From the NCBI GenBank assembly GCA_016217675.1, contig JACRHC010000102.1, positions 1 through 48,710 of the forward strand: a stretch of DNA of 48,710 nucleotides. The letters are read 5' to 3'. Below, piece after piece: positions 1-8,148 of this stretch; position 1 is the first letter of the stretch; each line of letters begins with the position of its first letter. Origin of the DNA: Nitrospirota bacterium (GTDB lineage Bacteria; Nitrospirota; Thermodesulfovibrionia; Thermodesulfovibrionales; UBA6898). Made by a program: the position numbers and the translations under genes. The notes under the pieces are model-generated. The model saw only the letters and a program-made list of their open reading frames with translations. It made no database searches and was not told where the DNA came from.

Positions 1-159
1 ACCAAGATGGTTCGCTTCAATGGCCACATACCAGCGGCGTTGTTGTTCATCCAATCGGCTGAGCAATAGGTTCATTTGGTGGTGATGGTGCTTGTCAGGA
101 TGTTCTCCTGACTGTTGGCAGTTCGCGCACTGACAGATATGAATTCCTGAGATCGGCAT
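1..159 (-). CDS. ISAzo13-family transposase, N-terminal fragment (runs off window)
   Basis: The minus strand reads an open frame of 53 codons from an ATG at 159 to the window edge. It begins MPISGIHICQCANCQQSG, has a His-rich stretch (DKHHHHQ), then MNLLLSRLDEQQRRWYV. The last segment is what I recall as the start of ISAzo13-family (Rhodopirellula-type) DDE transposases, just before the HTH region. The catalytic part lies outside the window. The start is chosen because no upstream in-frame ATG precedes the presumed IS end. The gene sits beside a serine recombinase that breaks off abruptly, so this is the left end of an IS inserted into that gene. Family assignment is from memory of the motif and moderately sure. 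Confidence 0.7.
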   Translation of the reverse strand, partial: MPISGIHICQCANCQQSGEHPDKHHHHQMNLLLSRLDEQQRRWYVAIEANHLG

Positions 160-254
160 TGGGTACTCCCAAGTTAAGAGTGAGATCAGTTTTCTATTTT
201 ACTCGCCTTTCGGTCTCGTTATTCAAAACACGGAAGATGTTTTTACATGACTCC
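1..254 (-). mobile_element. Left end of an ISAzo13-like insertion sequence
   Basis: The transposase start at 159 is followed by about 95 non-coding bases up to the point where the neighbouring recombinase loses homology to its family (the expected PPYG motif breaks after PP plus two bases). I infer that the element's outer end is at or within a few bases of 254. The terminal inverted repeat cannot be confirmed because the other end is outside the window. Confidence 0.5.
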
Positions 255-790
255 TATGGTGGCGTGCTGTGTACAAGCACATGACCATTTTCAACTTTTT
301 GATTTCTCCCTCGCATCATTCGCTCTTTAATTTTGTCACGTTCAAACTCGGAGATTACAGCTCGAATATGTTTGTTGAGATTGCCCTCCGGTGTATCCGG
401 ATACTCCCCCAAAACATATTCCAGATCAACCCCGTAGCGTTTCAACTCGCTTTCCACAATCAATTGTTTAGCTAGATTTCGGCTCAATCGATCTACTTCA
501 CGTGTAATAAATACGTCACATTCTCCTGCTCTAGCCATTTCGTATGCGCGCTTTAGCTGCGGCAATTCGAAACTTGCCCCCGATGCTCCCCGATCATCTT
601 CTATAAGTTCAGCTACGATGCTGTAACCCTTAGCAAGCGCGTATTCACGGCACATTTTTATTTGCCCATCCAGGTTCCGACCTTCCTTATGTTGGTCATC
701 TCCGGAAACTCTTCCATTGAGTAATGCGCGTCGAGTTTGATTCTCAATGGTCATTGGATTGTTATTGAGCGGTTTACGTTTTTTACTCAT
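254..790 (-). pseudogene. Serine site-specific recombinase, truncated after the catalytic domain
   Basis: The 178 residues carry the resolvase/invertase catalytic fold: a GRVSGDDQ segment where the family has (Y)RVSxxxQ (Ser in the nucleophile position), GRNLDGQ, then DVFITREVDRLSRN, and a helix ending in FERDKIKERMMRGR. Large serine recombinases normally continue with a PPYG-type motif and a DNA-binding recombinase domain. Here the frame stops right after HSTPP, at the junction with the ISAzo13-like element, so the DNA-binding half is missing and the protein is unlikely to recombine sites. AAGGAG precedes the ATG at 790. It lies downstream of the HTH gene and RNA element on the same strand, which suggests a former integrase module of an integrative element. 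Confidence 0.75.
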
Positions 791-830
791 GATCTCATTC
801 TCCTTTGCTATGAACTAAACTTTTCTTAAA

Positions 831-869
831 CAAAAGCGGCCTTCAGCTGTAGATAAGCCTGAAGGCCGC
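831..869 (-). terminator. Rho-independent terminator at the 3' end of candidate RNA 1
   Basis: Arms 836-846 and 859-869 form a perfect 11-bp GC-rich stem (GCGGCCTTCAG with its complement) around a 12-nt loop. On the minus strand it is followed by TTTTGTTT. Stem and loop sizes match the terminator at 42301-42334, which sits in the same context. Confidence 0.75.
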
Positions 870-966
870 ACGTGTTACAATGCAAAAAGCCCTAAGCTGG
901 ATACCTCAGCCGATTGGGTCAGGGCCGTTGTGGTGGTCGCACACCGCTCGGCCCGCTTCTTTCCAA
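832..966 (-). ncRNA. Candidate structured RNA 1 downstream of an excisionase-type HTH gene
   Basis: This segment has no credible ORF. Read on the minus strand it has a 5' hairpin (949-954 with 922-927, GGGCCG/CGGCCC), a central stem (GCCCT 889-893 with AGGGC 921-925, which competes with the first), a conserved linker GCATTGTAACACG, and the 11-bp terminator. The region at 42296-42445 repeats this plan, including GCATTTTAACACG directly before its terminator, although the stems differ in sequence. Both follow small HTH genes and a GGG/CCC palindrome. I infer one RNA family; no known family was recognised. Its role could be a trans-acting RNA, an attenuator for the next gene, or a replication or transfer element. 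Confidence 0.5.
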
Positions 967-967
967 T

Positions 968-995
968 TAATTACCCTACTTGTAGGGTAATTATA
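968..995 (-). promoter_or_regulatory. Palindromic operator with overlapping -10 box
   Basis: Positions 968-993 form an inverted repeat with 12-bp arms (TAATTACCCTAC and its complement) and a 2-base centre. It abuts the stop codon of the HTH gene. A minus-strand TATAAT lies at 990-995; I see no good -35. The likely binder is the upstream HTH protein, by analogy with the similar palindrome at 42453-42476. Confidence 0.5.
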
Positions 996-1208
996 TCACA
1001 CTTTGCTAAGCAGTGGCTTCGGACCTCGCTTGGAACCTAATTTGCCAACGTTGTTTAAGTATTGCCGAAGTCCTTTGCGACTTACCTGCCAATCGCGCCC
1101 CCATTTACGAGCCTCGATTTCTCCAGATTGGACCAATTTCCTGATGGTGTCTGGATGATACCCGGCAAGATCGGCAGCTTCTTTTACGGTGAGCCAGAGG
1201 CTATCCAT
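996..1208 (-). CDS. Excisionase-type helix-turn-helix DNA-binding protein
   Basis: This 70-residue protein fits the HTH_17 (MerR-like excisionase/AlpA) pattern: LTVKEAADLAGYHPDTIRKLVQSGEI, then ARKWGRDWQVSRKGLRQYL, i.e. the winged helix in which the K/R-x-G-R-x-W segment contacts DNA. The basic tail (KRGPKPLL) is common in such proteins. It is followed immediately by the palindrome at 968-993 and the candidate RNA, so it probably regulates that promoter, and it may assist excision by the recombinase downstream. The weaker paralogue at 42478 has the same layout. Confidence 0.8.
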   Translation of the reverse strand: MDSLWLTVKEAADLAGYHPDTIRKLVQSGEIEARKWGRDWQVSRKGLRQYLNNVGKLGSKRGPKPLLSKV

Positions 1209-1301
1209 AGCCTGATTGTATCCTTATCCTGATTGAACACAACGGAAACCCAAGATGGCGCGCTTAGATATTAAGGTTCAAGTGTCTTAACTGCGAATTG
1301 C

Positions 1302-1517
1302 CTACGGTGTTCGTGATCGCCTTGGTTGCCTTTTGCTGCCACGTAAATCGATATCCCCTTCCTTCTGTTCTTTAGTGATCACTACATTTTGTTGTTTGCT
1401 TTGTGTCTGTGCTGTATTCGCCAAAATAATGCGATAGACAATTCCCAATCGTCGCCGTAATTCGGCGTCTGAATGGAGCTGGTGACTTGCATTAACACTT
1501 GTGTTGCCGTTGCTCAT
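1302..1517 (-). CDS. Small hypothetical protein
   Basis: From an ATG at 1517 (chosen over an upstream one at 1553 because a GGGTGG-like site lies just ahead) this reads 71 residues: a Ser/Asn-rich start, the segment LRRRLGIVYRIILANTA predicted as one amphipathic helix, and a polar, basic tail. No family is recognised. Short proteins with a similar LRxRLxxVYxxIL helix are, as I recall, found beside mobile-element HTH genes, and this one lies 90 bp upstream of such a gene on the same strand. It could also be a chance frame. Confidence 0.35.
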   Translation of the reverse strand: MSNGNTSVNASHQLHSDAELRRRLGIVYRIILANTAQTQSKQQNVVITKEQKEGDIDLRGSKRQPRRSRTP

Positions 1518-2135
1518 GCCACCCATTTTATGGGTCGACTTGGGGGAAGGCAAGAAGTTCTGGAAAAAAATAGGAAAAAAACGGGAAATGTTGCGCGTAT
1601 TTGCTGTTTTTCCTAATGGGATTCGAAGTGGATATGTTACAAGCGGATATTTATTTACTCGGCTTGATAAAAGGAGCGTTCGCCTTTTCTGTGGCTTCCA
1701 ATAGGTCTAACGGAGAGATCGGAAACGTTATGAAGCACCACCTTGTGCAGGGTTCGCGGCGAATGCTTGATGCAAAACCGAAAAGATATATGCGCCAAAG
1801 GGAGTCTCGCACTCCATGAGTTCTGGATGATTGTGATCGGTATTCCTCTGGAGGCTGTTTTTGCGCCATCCAGTGCCAAGCGAGCAACAAGAACTACTTG
1901 AAATGGCTTGGAATTTCCTAACTTTTTCCTAGTTTTTTCCTACACATGTTGCTATGCGGATATCGCGGAGCTATAGTGAGACACAGATCGTCAAGTGGGA
2001 ATCCCGTATTGCCGTCACGAGTTGACCGCCATTTAGCGCGCGTAAAAAGCGATTGGAAATACGGAGGATTCACGAGATCGTGCCAATGCCGACTCCGACT
2101 TGCACGCATAGCACCACGTGAGGAGGTAGAAAACT
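1518..2135. other. Non-coding stretch upstream of the recombinase pair
   Basis: About 620 bases without a convincing gene; the short frames on both strands lack family features. It holds several copies of the motif TTTTTCCTA (1607-1615; inverted near-copy at 1571-1580; three phased copies at 1914-1942), a small hairpin GGAGT-ctcgc-ACTCC near 1800, and, at its end, GAGGAGGT 9 nt before the start of the first recombinase. This could be the attachment or accessory-binding region of the recombinase system. Confidence 0.5.
1914..1942 (+). repeat. Three TTCCTA repeats at exact 11-bp spacing
   Basis: TTCCTA starts at 1915, 1926 and 1937, each preceded by a T-tract of increasing length. The 11-bp period puts all copies on one face of the helix, as in arrays bound cooperatively by recombinase arm domains or accessory factors. 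An inverted near-copy (TAGGAAAAAA) lies at 1571-1580 and a further direct one at 1607-1615. Confidence 0.6.
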
Positions 2136-4496
2136 ATGTCATTTGATTTTGTTCCATCAGCGGCTTTGCCGCCGAAAACTAATATCAGCGAACCATTGTG
2201 CCGTCTGGCTGAAGTAGCTGCGGCGAAGATCGGCTGTGGTGTTAATGAGATTATGCCGGCATTGCGACTATTATCTCCGTTCGGAAGTGTTACCGGGTTA
2301 GGACACGTAGTCAGTAATCATTCGTTGCCTCTCCTATGCATCATACTGAATCATTTTGCCCAACATTATGGTCGTTCCAAATCAGCAGTGTCCGAGTTGG
2401 GGCAGGTGCTTCTATTGAATGATCTGGTCAAGGTTTTTCCGGCACTACCGTTTTATCCTACACCCAACTCAAATATTCTTTTCGATGTACATGCCCGATT
2501 GGTTCACGCCCCGTCGTATCGCTTGCTGGCGATAGATCTTCAGCATGGAGTCGTCGCTTTGATGAATCGTACGCAATGGCAACACTCCTCAGAGATCTCG
2601 AAATCTTTAGATGCCCGTTTATCTGGGGTATTTCGGATTGTTCCTCTCCTCAACGCCGAATCATTTGAAGTGGCGATCCATGATCAGGATCCTGAACTAT
2701 GCGGACAAATTATCTGGAAAGTCGCTGAACAGCTCCATCATTTTAAGAGTGGAAAGTTGTTGGCATCTAACACGCGATCCGCGTACTTTCTCGATGCGTG
2801 TCGGTTGCTAAATCATCCGGAGTGGGCTGAGACGGTAATCCATGACACACCCCTTGGAACCGGCAAGCGCGATTTTTTCGTTAGAAAGCGATCTCATTTT
2901 TCTGAAAACACGGAGGTTGCTTCGGAGGATGCATCTCTCTACGACGACTCAAACATCGCGAAAATTGAGCGTCAGGTGCGACGTGACTTGCATCCGGGGA
3001 CGAGTTTAGAAGAACTAGGTGAGGAAGACGCTATCTCGTCGCGGCTGTCCATTTACAGCGAGGAGTTGAGTGTGATGCGCGAGTTCCTCCACTATGATGC
3101 TTGGAACTGTGCTCATCCGAACGATGTTGTCGACATGTTTAGGTTGATTCTCCTGCCGCTAACAAAATTCTTGGCGCTCGATGAAACCAAACTTGCACTC
3201 CGCACCTTGATTTTGAGTATTTTGCTAACGGGTCGGGACTCTGACTGGCTTTTGCAAATTATAGTTGGCACATGGTCCGAAACCGAAAAAAATCCGGGTA
3301 GCACAATTCCCACTTACTTTCCAGAGTGTGATGCGATTGCATACTTCCCTACTGCTGCTCCCGATCTTCCAACGACACCTTTGCACCACCCGGATTTATA
3401 TGAACCCGTATCTGAAATTTGGTGGCTTCCGCTGCCTCAACCGCTGATTTCGTTGTGGCGAGAACTTGCGAGCCGCCGTCGTATGGGAGATAAGTTATTC
3501 GGTGTGTCGGAGAAAGAGATTCGGAATGCGCTTGCTTGGTTAACTGAGAAATTGCGTAAGCGTTTGCCACATCGAGCTGCTATGACTGAAGGTCGGCTGC
3601 GAATGGCATATACCACACTGATGGTTAACGTCGGCATGCTTGATCCACTTGTGGCAGCTTTTATTTCCGAGCAATGGTCTCCTGCTCTACGCGTACCACT
3701 TTACTACACCACGTTGCGTTTATCTTTTTTGGCAGAGCAGTATCGCGCAGCGACCCAACGAGTGTGGGATTTTCTAAGACGGTTATCTGCCGATTTTGAT
3801 CTCCCGTTCTTTGAGTGTGAACCTAACCATCTCCCAGAAATGCGACTGGGCTCGCCCTATCTGCCGAAACTGCAAGGGATTAAGGACGTGTGGTTGGTGA
3901 TCGAATCAGCCATCGAGACTGCTCTGGATGAAGATCGGCACCACAATGCATTGTTACTTAAATTATTTTACGGTTTCTCAATTTTCTTGGGGCTGCGTAT
4001 GTCGGAAGCAGAAAGCATTCGTCAATCGCAAATTGACCTCTCAGTCCATTGGGGCGGTAGGAATATGGCTTGGCTGGTTTTGCCGCAGACACGTAGCAAT
4101 TACTGGACTACCGCGTCGCGCATTGTGTTTATACCATGCCAGTTACACACGCTCGTTAAGTGTCTTCTTTCAACCAACGCCGATGGTTTTGCTTTCCACT
4201 TCCGTGTTAATGGTGTTCACCTTCCGGCGACAGAATCAGTAATCCGCGACCAACTGGCGGCACTTCAGGTCGTGATGTCGAAGTGGCATGGTGGGCGTCA
4301 CTTGTTCCGGTCGCTCATGGTGGAATATGGATTTCAATTTGATGAAGGAGGTGCAGTGATCGGGCATCAATCCAGTGGACATGAAATTTTCAACTTCTAT
4401 TCGCCGCATCAACTCAGCAGGGCTTGGGAGTCATATGGAAAATTTTCTGACCACATTGCATCGCTGATCGATTGGAAGAGTGAGTATCATGATTGA
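2136..4496 (+). CDS. Very large tyrosine recombinase (first of an overlapping pair)
   Basis: The 786-residue protein carries a tyrosine-recombinase catalytic domain only at its C-terminus: Arg621 in FLGLRMSEAE, His722-x-x-Arg725 in GRHLFRS, His744 in IGHQ, and nucleophile Tyr755 in FNFYSP. The 580 residues before it resemble nothing I recognise and make it about twice the usual integrase length. GAGGAGGT stands 9 nt before the ATG. Its stop overlaps the start of the next recombinase by 8 bp, so the two are translationally coupled. Paired or tripled large tyrosine recombinases of this kind (Tn554 TnpA/TnpB, RIT elements) move or fix genomic islands. The likely role is mobility of the adjoining island. 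Confidence 0.8.
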   Translation: MSFDFVPSAALPPKTNISEPLCRLAEVAAAKIGCGVNEIMPALRLLSPFGSVTGLGHVVSNHSLPLLCIILNHFAQHYGRSKSAVSELGQVLLLNDLVKVFPALPFYPTPNSNILFDVHARLVHAPSYRLLAIDLQHGVVALMNRTQWQHSSEISKSLDARLSGVFRIVPLLNAESFEVAIHDQDPELCGQIIWKVAEQLHHFKSGKLLASNTRSAYFLDACRLLNHPEWAETVIHDTPLGTGKRDFFVRKRSHFSENTEVASEDASLYDDSNIAKIERQVRRDLHPGTSLEELGEEDAISSRLSIYSEELSVMREFLHYDAWNCAHPNDVVDMFRLILLPLTKFLALDETKLALRTLILSILLTGRDSDWLLQIIVGTWSETEKNPGSTIPTYFPECDAIAYFPTAAPDLPTTPLHHPDLYEPVSEIWWLPLPQPLISLWRELASRRRMGDKLFGVSEKEIRNALAWLTEKLRKRLPHRAAMTEGRLRMAYTTLMVNVGMLDPLVAAFISEQWSPALRVPLYYTTLRLSFLAEQYRAATQRVWDFLRRLSADFDLPFFECEPNHLPEMRLGSPYLPKLQGIKDVWLVIESAIETALDEDRHHNALLLKLFYGFSIFLGLRMSEAESIRQSQIDLSVHWGGRNMAWLVLPQTRSNYWTTASRIVFIPCQLHTLVKCLLSTNADGFAFHFRVNGVHLPATESVIRDQLAALQVVMSKWHGGRHLFRSLMVEYGFQFDEGGAVIGHQSSGHEIFNFYSPHQLSRAWESYGKFSDHIASLIDWKSEYHD

Positions 4497-6798
4497 ATCT
4501 CAACTACCATGTGATCCTACCGGTGCAGTTTCTATCTTGCTAAGCGCTATACCTACACGGCTATCACGCCCGGGAGTGAAGACACTCAAGCGGATTTTGA
4601 ATGAGGTATTGCCCTCTCTTCCATTGGCACACAACGCCAAGGACATTATCAATATCGATTGGAACCGCATCTGGAAGGCCTGTCTGGATTCATCTCCTAG
4701 CTACCGCACCCGGCAAAGATTTAAAGCATTGTTAGTTGAGATAGCCGAACGGTGGCATGAGGCGAAACTGATTGCTGACATCCCTGATTTCGCCGTTCCG
4801 CCACAACATCAAAGGCGAGGAGTGCTTTCGGTCAGCAAGTTGCAGGGTTATCGTTACAGTGATTACAGGCAGTTGATCGCTTTTATCGTCCAGATAATCA
4901 TCACTGGTTTTGAGCAATGCCCATCGGTGACACCGAAAAACGTGAGCGAGTTGTCAACGTGGTTAGCGCTGCTGTTGATATGTTCGGGAGTGTGTCAGCA
5001 TGCACCGCTTGAATCTTTGTTAGGTCTGAAATGGGGCGATGTGCTTGCGCTGTTCGATCCAAACGTTGAGTTGATCCCTTTGATACGCTTACCACGCCGC
5101 AAACGAAGGGGATATATGTGGCTGCGGCTCTCGATATTAGTCTGGTTGTTTCTGTTGGCGTTGGCTTTTCGGCAGAAACGATTGACAGAGTTTGTTTTTG
5201 ATCGCTCAGATAAACAACTGGACGAAAAACTGCGCCAGCTGCTTGAACGATTGTGTGAGCGTGCAGGAGCGCCGAGTCTGCGCCCATCACAATTGATTCA
5301 TTTCGTTCGCCTTGACCTGTTACAGATTCTTCCTAACCTTAATCTGGCAGTCTTGACGGGTCAGATCCCTTTTGCTCCGATGCCGGCTGATCAAGTCTAC
5401 GAACAGCAGACGGGAAAGCCGCCCACAGAATCTTTACGTGTGTGGGATTCGGGAAACGGCTTAATGCCCGCGCTGGTCGACGATTGCGAAGTGATTGACA
5501 GCGCGGCCGATGACACAACATTGTGGAGCATGTACGATGAAGCGCTTACTGAAAATGCAGTTCTCACTTCGCACTTGGAGTCGCTTTTCCACTCAACACC
5601 TCACCGAGTCGTGAAACAGCTCGAAAAATGGTGCAACGAGCAGGATGAGCAACTATCCATGGGGAGCAATGTGCCGCGTTTCAATGTACTTTGGCTGGTG
5701 CAGTGGCTGTTAGATATGACTCGCGATCGCGCCATCAAGCCACCTTCACGAGGGGCGTATTGGGCCGCCGTGCTGCGTGTTCTGCGACTCTACCCAGTAA
5801 TAGTCGTTAATCAAGTTGATCAGAATCTGTTGCAAGAAGCATTGGAGTTTTTACCTGGACAGACGGCTAAATTAACCAAAACGGCTTGGAAGCGACTCGC
5901 GAATTTTCTCAAACGTTCGGGCTTAGCTGTGCCAGACATACAGTGGCGACGTATTAAAGTGAGTGTCACCTCTCAACCCGTGCGCATCCTCGACGAACGA
6001 ACTTTCAATGAAACGCTTAACCTGCTGGCGAGACCTTTTCGGCGCGCCTTACGCGCGGGTCGGTGGCTCGGACTTCGTGTGAGTGAAGTATGCAAACTGC
6101 GGTGTGACGATTTTGATCTGACGGGAATCCCTTATGTGATAGTGCCTTGTTCGAAGCGCGGCCGCTCTCGCCGTATTTCACTAGATTCCTTGCCTGGCGA
6201 ACGCCTTGATACGTTGCGTCAATACATTGAACACCAACGCAAGAAATTTGGCGCAGACGCGCCTTTCATTGATGATCAGGGGGAACCGCTTGACCCAGAA
6301 CAAGTGTCGAGTGAAGTTGGATCAGCATTTGAGCGAATAGGTAAACGCGGCAAGCAACTGGAAGGTTTATCATTGGTGTTTCATGCGGCGCGCAAGGGGC
6401 GGGCGTTCGAATTATATGAAAAGGAAGGGGATGTGAGGCATGTCTCATTAGAATTGGGGCATGCTTTACCAGTTACCACAGTGGGATCGTATTTGCATCC
6501 ACTTGATCTGCAAACAGCTTGCTTGATGGCGAAGTGGGATACGCCACTCAACACGGAACCGTTACACCTTCCCCTAACGGCATTAGCGATCTTGTTGGGA
6601 GTTGATCGCAGCCGTATAAGGCAATTGATTAAAGAGTATAGCAACGCAGAACGAGAGAAAAAAGTATACGTTATTTCGGGGAAGTCGATGCCTAATAAAG
6701 ACCAACTGAGTGGAGCCGCTCTGCGCGCTCATTACCTAACTGTGTCTGATGCGATTCGTTTGCTTGTGAATGTTCTGTGCAAGCAATGCGTCATTTGA
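4489..6798 (+). CDS. Very large tyrosine recombinase (second of an overlapping pair)
   Basis: From the ATG at 4489 (preferred to GTG at 4480 because GGAAGAG at 4474-4480 lies 8 nt upstream) the protein has 769 residues. The catalytic set is complete: Arg530 in LGLRVSE, a basic SKRGRSR beta-hairpin, His632-x-x-Arg635 in FHAARKG, His658 in LGHALP, and Tyr668 in GSYLHP. About 100 residues follow the Tyr and include an HTH-like segment (LTALAILLGVDRSRIRQLI). The N-terminal 450 residues are unassigned. It partners the preceding gene. Unlike a typical trio, the third recombinase downstream has been disrupted by an IS1182-type remnant. Confidence 0.8.
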   Translation: MIESQLPCDPTGAVSILLSAIPTRLSRPGVKTLKRILNEVLPSLPLAHNAKDIINIDWNRIWKACLDSSPSYRTRQRFKALLVEIAERWHEAKLIADIPDFAVPPQHQRRGVLSVSKLQGYRYSDYRQLIAFIVQIIITGFEQCPSVTPKNVSELSTWLALLLICSGVCQHAPLESLLGLKWGDVLALFDPNVELIPLIRLPRRKRRGYMWLRLSILVWLFLLALAFRQKRLTEFVFDRSDKQLDEKLRQLLERLCERAGAPSLRPSQLIHFVRLDLLQILPNLNLAVLTGQIPFAPMPADQVYEQQTGKPPTESLRVWDSGNGLMPALVDDCEVIDSAADDTTLWSMYDEALTENAVLTSHLESLFHSTPHRVVKQLEKWCNEQDEQLSMGSNVPRFNVLWLVQWLLDMTRDRAIKPPSRGAYWAAVLRVLRLYPVIVVNQVDQNLLQEALEFLPGQTAKLTKTAWKRLANFLKRSGLAVPDIQWRRIKVSVTSQPVRILDERTFNETLNLLARPFRRALRAGRWLGLRVSEVCKLRCDDFDLTGIPYVIVPCSKRGRSRRISLDSLPGERLDTLRQYIEHQRKKFGADAPFIDDQGEPLDPEQVSSEVGSAFERIGKRGKQLEGLSLVFHAARKGRAFELYEKEGDVRHVSLELGHALPVTTVGSYLHPLDLQTACLMAKWDTPLNTEPLHLPLTALAILLGVDRSRIRQLIKEYSNAEREKKVYVISGKSMPNKDQLSGAALRAHYLTVSDAIRLLVNVLCKQCVI

Positions 6799-7290
6799 TG
6801 CGACTCTTTGTCACGAACGTGTTGTTATCTGTGTAAGCACTCAGCCAAATGGTGGACCGGCAAAGATCGTACTCAGAGCGATGTCATTCATGTGATGTTT
6901 GATAAGGCGGTTTGTCAAGCCTGCTCAGTGTAAGCCAAGTGTACTCGTGGTGAAACCCGTGAACGTTCGATGCAGTGACGCCCGCGTGAGCAACACGAAG
7001 CAATTCGGCGGCGGCGGGTAATGCAAACCACAAATGAGTTTATACGGAAGTAAATATGAAGCGACTCGGCATCGAAGGGACGATCTCACAAGCCGTCAGA
7101 GCCTATGGTGTTCGTCGAACTCGCTATACCGGTTTAGCCAAAACTCATCTTCAAATGGTCGCGACAGCCGCTACGATCAATCTGTCATGCTTTGGGGATT
7201 ACTTGTTGGGCGCACTTTCTGTTACGAGCAGAACATCACGATTTGCTGCGTTCTCTATGTGAAGAGTTCGCCAACAGAATCCAGTTTGTG
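6799..7290 (+). pseudogene. Remnant of an IS1182-family transposase (C-terminal part)
   Basis: Conceptual translation with frameshifts gives WWTGKDRTQSDVIHVMFDKAVCQACS, a stop, AKCTRGETRERSMQ, a stop, RPREQHEAIRRRR, then after a frame change RLGIEGTISQAVRAYG, TRYTGLAKTHLQMVATAATINL and finally EEFANRI. This order (Cys-x-x-Cys ribbon, LRPREQHEA-like, GIEGTISQ, GLAKTHLQHVATAAAINL-like) is the C-terminal half of IS1182-type DDE transposases. At least two in-frame stops and two frameshifts make it dead. It begins directly after the second recombinase and ends before the third, so its insertion explains the third one's missing 5' part. Confidence 0.8.
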
Positions 7291-7355
7291 GCACCGCGGG
7301 CTTTCGCTCGAACCGTTCCATGCAAGCATAAACTGCTAAACAAGTCGTTGATATT

Positions 7356-7883
7356 TTGGATGAGATCGAAGCGCAGGGATCACGGCTTTATAGTCCAACC
7401 GATGCCAAGGCGATTCGTTTGATGTGCATCACGGGATTGCGGATTCAAGAGGCGGCTTATCTGCGTGAGAGCAACATTGATTTAGAGGCGCACAGAGTTT
7501 GTTTGGAGAAAAATGTAAACCGCACCAAAGGTGGCAAGCCACGCATTACTGAAGCGTTTGATAAAGAGTCGTTAGCGTATATGCGAGAGATGAAAGAGAT
7601 GGGGCAACAATGCAAGACCGGACATCTTTTTGCAGACCGCGCGGGTTTGCCGAATCATGTGCGGGCAGAGATTCGACGCGCGTGCCGAACATTGGGGATT
7701 ACGTGTTTAGGTTCGCACGCTTTTCGCAAATACAACGCGCAGAAACTCTATGATGCCTTATGCAACGAAGGGTTGGATGATGAAACGGCACGCCGTCGCG
7801 TATCGCGCCATCTGGGGCACAATCGGATTCGCGACACGAAGGTGTCGTATGTGCCACTGCAAGAGCGGCAGTTAAAGATGTAA
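7356..7883 (+). CDS. Tyrosine recombinase, 5'-truncated (catalytic domain only)
   Basis: The 175 residues hold a whole catalytic domain: GLRIQEAAYL (first Arg), a lysine-bearing NRTKGGKPR hairpin, SHAFRKYNAQ (His-x-x-Arg), SRHLGHNRI (His), and VSYVPL (Tyr). The N-terminal SAM-like and arm domains are absent, and the DNA just upstream is the IS1182-type remnant, so the gene has lost its front. It resembles the short integrase type with a long HAFRK-to-HLGH spacing, different from its two large neighbours. It may be the relic of the third member of a recombinase trio. Translation of the remaining frame is possible but function is doubtful. Confidence 0.65.
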   Translation: MDEIEAQGSRLYSPTDAKAIRLMCITGLRIQEAAYLRESNIDLEAHRVCLEKNVNRTKGGKPRITEAFDKESLAYMREMKEMGQQCKTGHLFADRAGLPNHVRAEIRRACRTLGITCLGSHAFRKYNAQKLYDALCNEGLDDETARRRVSRHLGHNRIRDTKVSYVPLQERQLKM

Positions 7884-7902
7884 AGCGAAATTATTGTTCG
7901 TG

Positions 7903-7930
7903 AGTGAGGCAACCAAGTGATTGCCTCACT
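7903..7930 (+). terminator. Perfect hairpin after the third recombinase
   Basis: AGTGAGGCAA (7903-7912) and its complement (7921-7930) form a 10-bp stem with an 8-nt loop, 20 nt after the stop codon. No T-run follows, so it is a weak or factor-dependent terminator at best. It marks the boundary between the recombinase block and the conflict-gene block. Confidence 0.4.
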
Positions 7931-8068
7931 GTAGCAGCATAGAGTCACAACTCTTCTAGGTGAGCAGATTTCTGGCGATCCACTTTTGGCGAAGTGTCGT
8001 AGAATACCTGCAATACCCTCGGCGTATCGCAAACCCACAGTATGCGAGCGGCTTTGGAAGAAATTATT

Positions 8069-8097
8069 TTGACAGTTTTCTCTCCCCTGACTAAACT
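8069..8097 (+). promoter_or_regulatory. Sigma-70-type promoter for the HEPN/GNAT/CHAT operon
   Basis: TTGACA at 8069-8074, a 17-bp spacer, and TAAACT at 8092-8097 predict a start near 8104, about 45 nt before the ATG at 8149. It is the best consensus match in the 250-bp gap ahead of the HEPN gene. Confidence 0.55.
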
Positions 8098-8148
8098 TGT
8101 GGGGAGGGAGTTCTTAATTGTTTTGAGTGCTTGCTGGAATCTCAATCT

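Noticed and set aside
1601..1890. Overlapping 70-80-codon frames on both strands in the gap before the recombinases
   Set aside because: No family features, no ribosome site, and several frames overlap each other; judged non-coding.
2136..7883. Naming the recombinase set a gamma-mobile-trio or Tn554 element
   Set aside because: The arrangement is analogous, but I see no diagnostic third partner of either family; sequence comparison would be needed.
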